A stretch of 8,184 bases of DNA, taken from assembly GCA_937883885.1 (NCBI GenBank), contig CAKZXL010000144.1:1-8184 (forward strand), read 5' to 3'. This stretch comes from an uncultured Aquincola sp. (GTDB lineage Bacteria; Pseudomonadota; Gammaproteobacteria; Burkholderiales; Burkholderiaceae). The translations under genes and the position numbers were made by a program. Below the pieces are notes generated by a model, which was not told the origin of the DNA, did no database searches, and saw nothing but the letters and a program-made list of their open reading frames with translations. This document shows positions 6,619 to 8,184 of the stretch, in pieces; the stretch's first letter is position 1; each line of letters starts with the position of its first letter.

Positions 6619-7850
6619 TGCGCACCTCCCGGCCAAGAAGGAGCGACGGCCCGCAGGGAGCGAAGATCCACCTTCGCATAGATCGTCGTTGTCTGCTGCT
6701 GGCGGTGACGCAGCACTTCGCCGATCTCGGGCAGCGACGACCCCTCGCGCAGCAGTCGTGTGGCCAAGGTGTGACGGAGCACATGCGCTCCCTTGCTCGG
6801 CACATCGATGCCGGCGCGCTGAAGCGCGCGGCGGACGATCGCTGCAACAGCGGTACCACTGGAGAAGCCCTCGATCGGTGCCTGTGCTCGAAGGAAGACC
6901 TGCCGGGAGGAACAGCGTGGCCGGGCCTCGCTCAAGTATTGCGCCAGCGCTTGGCCCACCTCGTATGGAAGCGGGAGGCGATCGACTCGGGTTTGTCCAT
7001 TGCGAACCAGCAACTCGCCGGCGTGCCAGTCGATGTCCTCCAGTTGTAGTGCTACCACCTCGCCAGCCCGCAGCCCGAGCCGCGCAAGTAGGACGATGAC
7101 CGCGTAGTCACGACACCCACTCAGCTTAGCCCGATCACATTGGGCGAGGGTGCGCAGAACCTGATCGTCCTGGAGCGAGCGGGGGATCGATGATTGCGAC
7201 CAAACAGCAGGCGCCGGTATGTGCGAAGACATATCGGTGTCGAGCCAGCCGCGGTAAAGCGCGAACCGTAGGAACGCCCGAACTCCACCGACGACTCTGC
7301 ATGCAGAGTTCGCACGGCAGGTCTTCGTCGCCAGCCTGATGTGCGCCATGACGTCCGGCGCCCCCACGCTGTCGAACGTCAAAGGCCCGTTGGCGAAGAG
7401 GAAGGTCAACAGATTTCTGGCCGTGATCCGGTTGGAGCGGATGGTTGCAGGCGCCAGATTGCGCTCGTGGCGCATGTAGTCGACATACTCGGCCTCGATC
7501 TGCTCAACCGCAGTTGGAGTGCGCTCAGCTGAGGGTGTGCAGATGATGCCCTGTGCCGCCAGATGCGCGAGCAGCCTCAGCAGCGTCGAACGGTCTTCGG
7601 CCCTTGGGGCGCGACGGCGCCTGCGGCCTCGCAAGAAGGTATCGACCGACTCTTCGGCTACTGCCGCGGCGGCTACGCCGCGTCCGTCCAACCACCGGCT
7701 GAAGTCTCCAACCAACCATGCGGCGCGGCGTCGTGAGTCGCGGCTATAGCCCTTTGCTGCCAATGAATCGATGAAGGAATCGATGCACACGCCCAGCGGG
7801 CCCTCGCGCATCCGCATCAGTGCGCGCGGGCGCACAAACAACTCTTCCAT
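6615..7850 (-). CDS. ritA: RIT tyrosine recombinase A
   Basis: A 411-residue tyrosine recombinase and the first gene of the trio. An N-terminal extension with a basic run (RGRRRRRAPRAEDRS, 74-88) precedes a core-binding domain (about 115-205, EYVDYMRHERNLAPATIRSN). The catalytic domain has R261 (LGLRAGEVVALQLEDIDW), H356/R359 (AHVLRHTLATRLL), H382 (LRHRQQQTTTIY) and nucleophile Y391. The usual G-K-G of the beta-hairpin, just before DRLPLP, reads N-G-Q here (284-286), so the catalytic lysine seems absent. The start is supported by AAGGAG seven bases upstream on the minus strand. Its stop overlaps the ritB start. In RIT elements this is the largest and leading protein; how the three divide the work is not settled. 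Confidence 0.92.
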   Translation of the reverse strand: MEELFVRPRALMRMREGPLGVCIDSFIDSLAAKGYSRDSRRRAAWLVGDFSRWLDGRGVAAAAVAEESVDTFLRGRRRRRAPRAEDRSTLLRLLAHLAAQGIICTPSAERTPTAVEQIEAEYVDYMRHERNLAPATIRSNRITARNLLTFLFANGPLTFDSVGAPDVMAHIRLATKTCRANSACRVVGGVRAFLRFALYRGWLDTDMSSHIPAPAVWSQSSIPRSLQDDQVLRTLAQCDRAKLSGCRDYAVIVLLARLGLRAGEVVALQLEDIDWHAGELLVRNGQTRVDRLPLPYEVGQALAQYLSEARPRCSSRQVFLRAQAPIEGFSSGTAVAAIVRRALQRAGIDVPSKGAHVLRHTLATRLLREGSSLPEIGEVLRHRQQQTTTIYAKVDLRSLRAVAPSWPGGAQ

Positions 7851-7855
7851 GAGGG

Positions 7856-7864
7856 TCTCCTTCC
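7856..7864 (-). promoter_or_regulatory. Ribosome binding site of ritA
   Basis: Read on the minus strand, GGAAGGAGA lies 5 to 6 bases before the ATG at 7850, a near-perfect Shine-Dalgarno sequence that decides the ritA start. It also forms part of a small dyad, TCTCC-TTCC-GGAGA (7856-7869), which could fold over the site in the RNA and lower ritA translation; that regulatory idea is inference. Confidence 0.7.
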
Positions 7865-7903
7865 GGAGAAACCGTCCCCGGTGGAGTCGAACATATGGCA
7901 GTG

Positions 7904-7919
7904 AGGTTCCACCCCTGAA
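7904..7919 (-). repeat. Candidate right terminal inverted repeat
   Basis: On the minus strand this reads TTCAGGGGTGGAACCT and matches the candidate left end at 4297-4314. A TCCACC (minus-strand reading of 7880-7885) lies inward, making a GGTGGA...TCCACC dyad with perfect 6-base arms 22 bases apart. The region also includes CATATG, which could act as a weak -10 for ritA. It lies 15 bases outside the end of the neighbouring ATPase gene. Confidence 0.4.
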
Positions 7920-7934
7920 CCCGAGTAGGTCGTG

Positions 7935-8184
7935 TCACCGATCGGAAGCATCGATGCCCGCTCGCGGCTCGGCCTGCATGGCGTCAAGGTCGATGACTGC
8001 ATCGGCCATCGTTGCGAGGTGCGGGGTCTGGGTGATGAAGAACTCCTGCCGGTAGCCGCCGAGCCGAAGGACTTCGCGCTTCATGGCCATGAACATGCGC
8101 TTGTGTTCTGGGTCCAACGGCCCATCGGCCTCGTCGGAGAACAGCGTGTCGAATCGCCGTCCGGTGTTCTGGGCCAAGTACAGG
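7935..8184 (-). CDS. SMC/SbcC-like ATPase, C-terminal fragment (start outside window)
   Basis: The last 82 residues of a larger protein; the frame is open to the window edge. TLFSDEADGPLDPEHKRMFM combines a Walker B motif (hydrophobic residues then D-E) with a following D-loop (PLD), and GGYRQEFFITQTPHLATMADAVIDL resembles the stretch after it in SbcC/Rad50/SMC-type ABC ATPases. The switch histidine expected after the hydrophobic strand appears to be replaced in ITQTPHL. The Walker A, coiled coil and signature motif would lie upstream, outside the window. Proteins of this kind process or repair DNA, and related ones are common on plasmids and integrative elements, but one fragment does not settle which. 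The stop is at 7935-7937, very close to the candidate right end of the RIT element; the last residues (AEPRAGIDASDR) look unstructured. Confidence 0.65.
   Translation of the reverse strand, partial: LYLAQNTGRRFDTLFSDEADGPLDPEHKRMFMAMKREVLRLGGYRQEFFITQTPHLATMADAVIDLDAMQAEPRAGIDASDR

Larger units (their letters stand above)
4297..7919 (-). mobile_element. RIT (recombinase in trio) element
   Basis: Three different tyrosine recombinase genes sit head to tail on the minus strand (4688-7850), each overlapping the next by ATGA, in the size order about 411, 310 and 333 residues. This arrangement is the definition of RIT elements, described from diverse bacteria including Cupriavidus, in which the three genes keep the same order and orientation. 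The recombinase core is certain; the outer limits given here rest on a gapped inverted repeat (4297-4314 and 7904-7919) and are tentative. No target duplication is evident just outside the repeats. All three genes look intact, so the element could be active. Confidence 0.85.

Noticed and set aside
7948..7957. Perfect palindrome GCATCGATGC
   Set aside because: It lies within the coding end of the ATPase fragment and is a single 10-base palindrome; no second copy or partner was seen.
1..8184. CRISPR arrays, tRNA or rRNA genes
   Set aside because: No regularly spaced repeats and no sequence resembling tRNA or rRNA were seen on reading both strands.

Overview
The window is GC-rich with dense, tightly coupled genes, which fits a Gram-negative proteobacterium. 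I would guess a betaproteobacterium of the order Burkholderiales, from GC content and gene style only; no marker gene is present. It has two unrelated halves.

Left half (1-4293, all + strand): the 3' part of a beta-propeller protein gene, a DUF305 gene, then after a 61-base gap a four-gene operon. That operon holds an ECF-type sigma factor, a one-helix membrane protein that looks like its anti-sigma factor, a Tat-exported sulfite-oxidase-family molybdoenzyme (SorA/SoxC-like) and a small periplasmic cytochrome c (SorB-like). Three of the gene junctions are ATGA stop/start overlaps. The simplest reading is an envelope-sensed sigma/anti-sigma switch controlling a periplasmic sulfite (or related sulfur compound) dehydrogenase that passes electrons to cytochrome c.

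Right half (4294-7934): a mobile element of the RIT (recombinase in trio) class on the - strand. Three different tyrosine recombinases, ritA, ritB and ritC, are transcribed in that order and joined by ATGA overlaps. All have the R...HxxR...H...Y catalytic set, although RitA appears to lack the usual beta-hairpin lysine. A gene-poor stretch of about 390 bases lies beyond ritC and contains a strong GC hairpin. A gapped inverted repeat found just outside the trio on both sides (4297-4314 and 7904-7919) is a candidate for the element ends.

Right edge (7935-8184, - strand): the C-terminal end of an SMC/SbcC-like ATPase whose start lies outside the window. If the candidate ends are right, the element sits between the convergent 3' ends of the cytochrome gene and this ATPase gene without breaking either.
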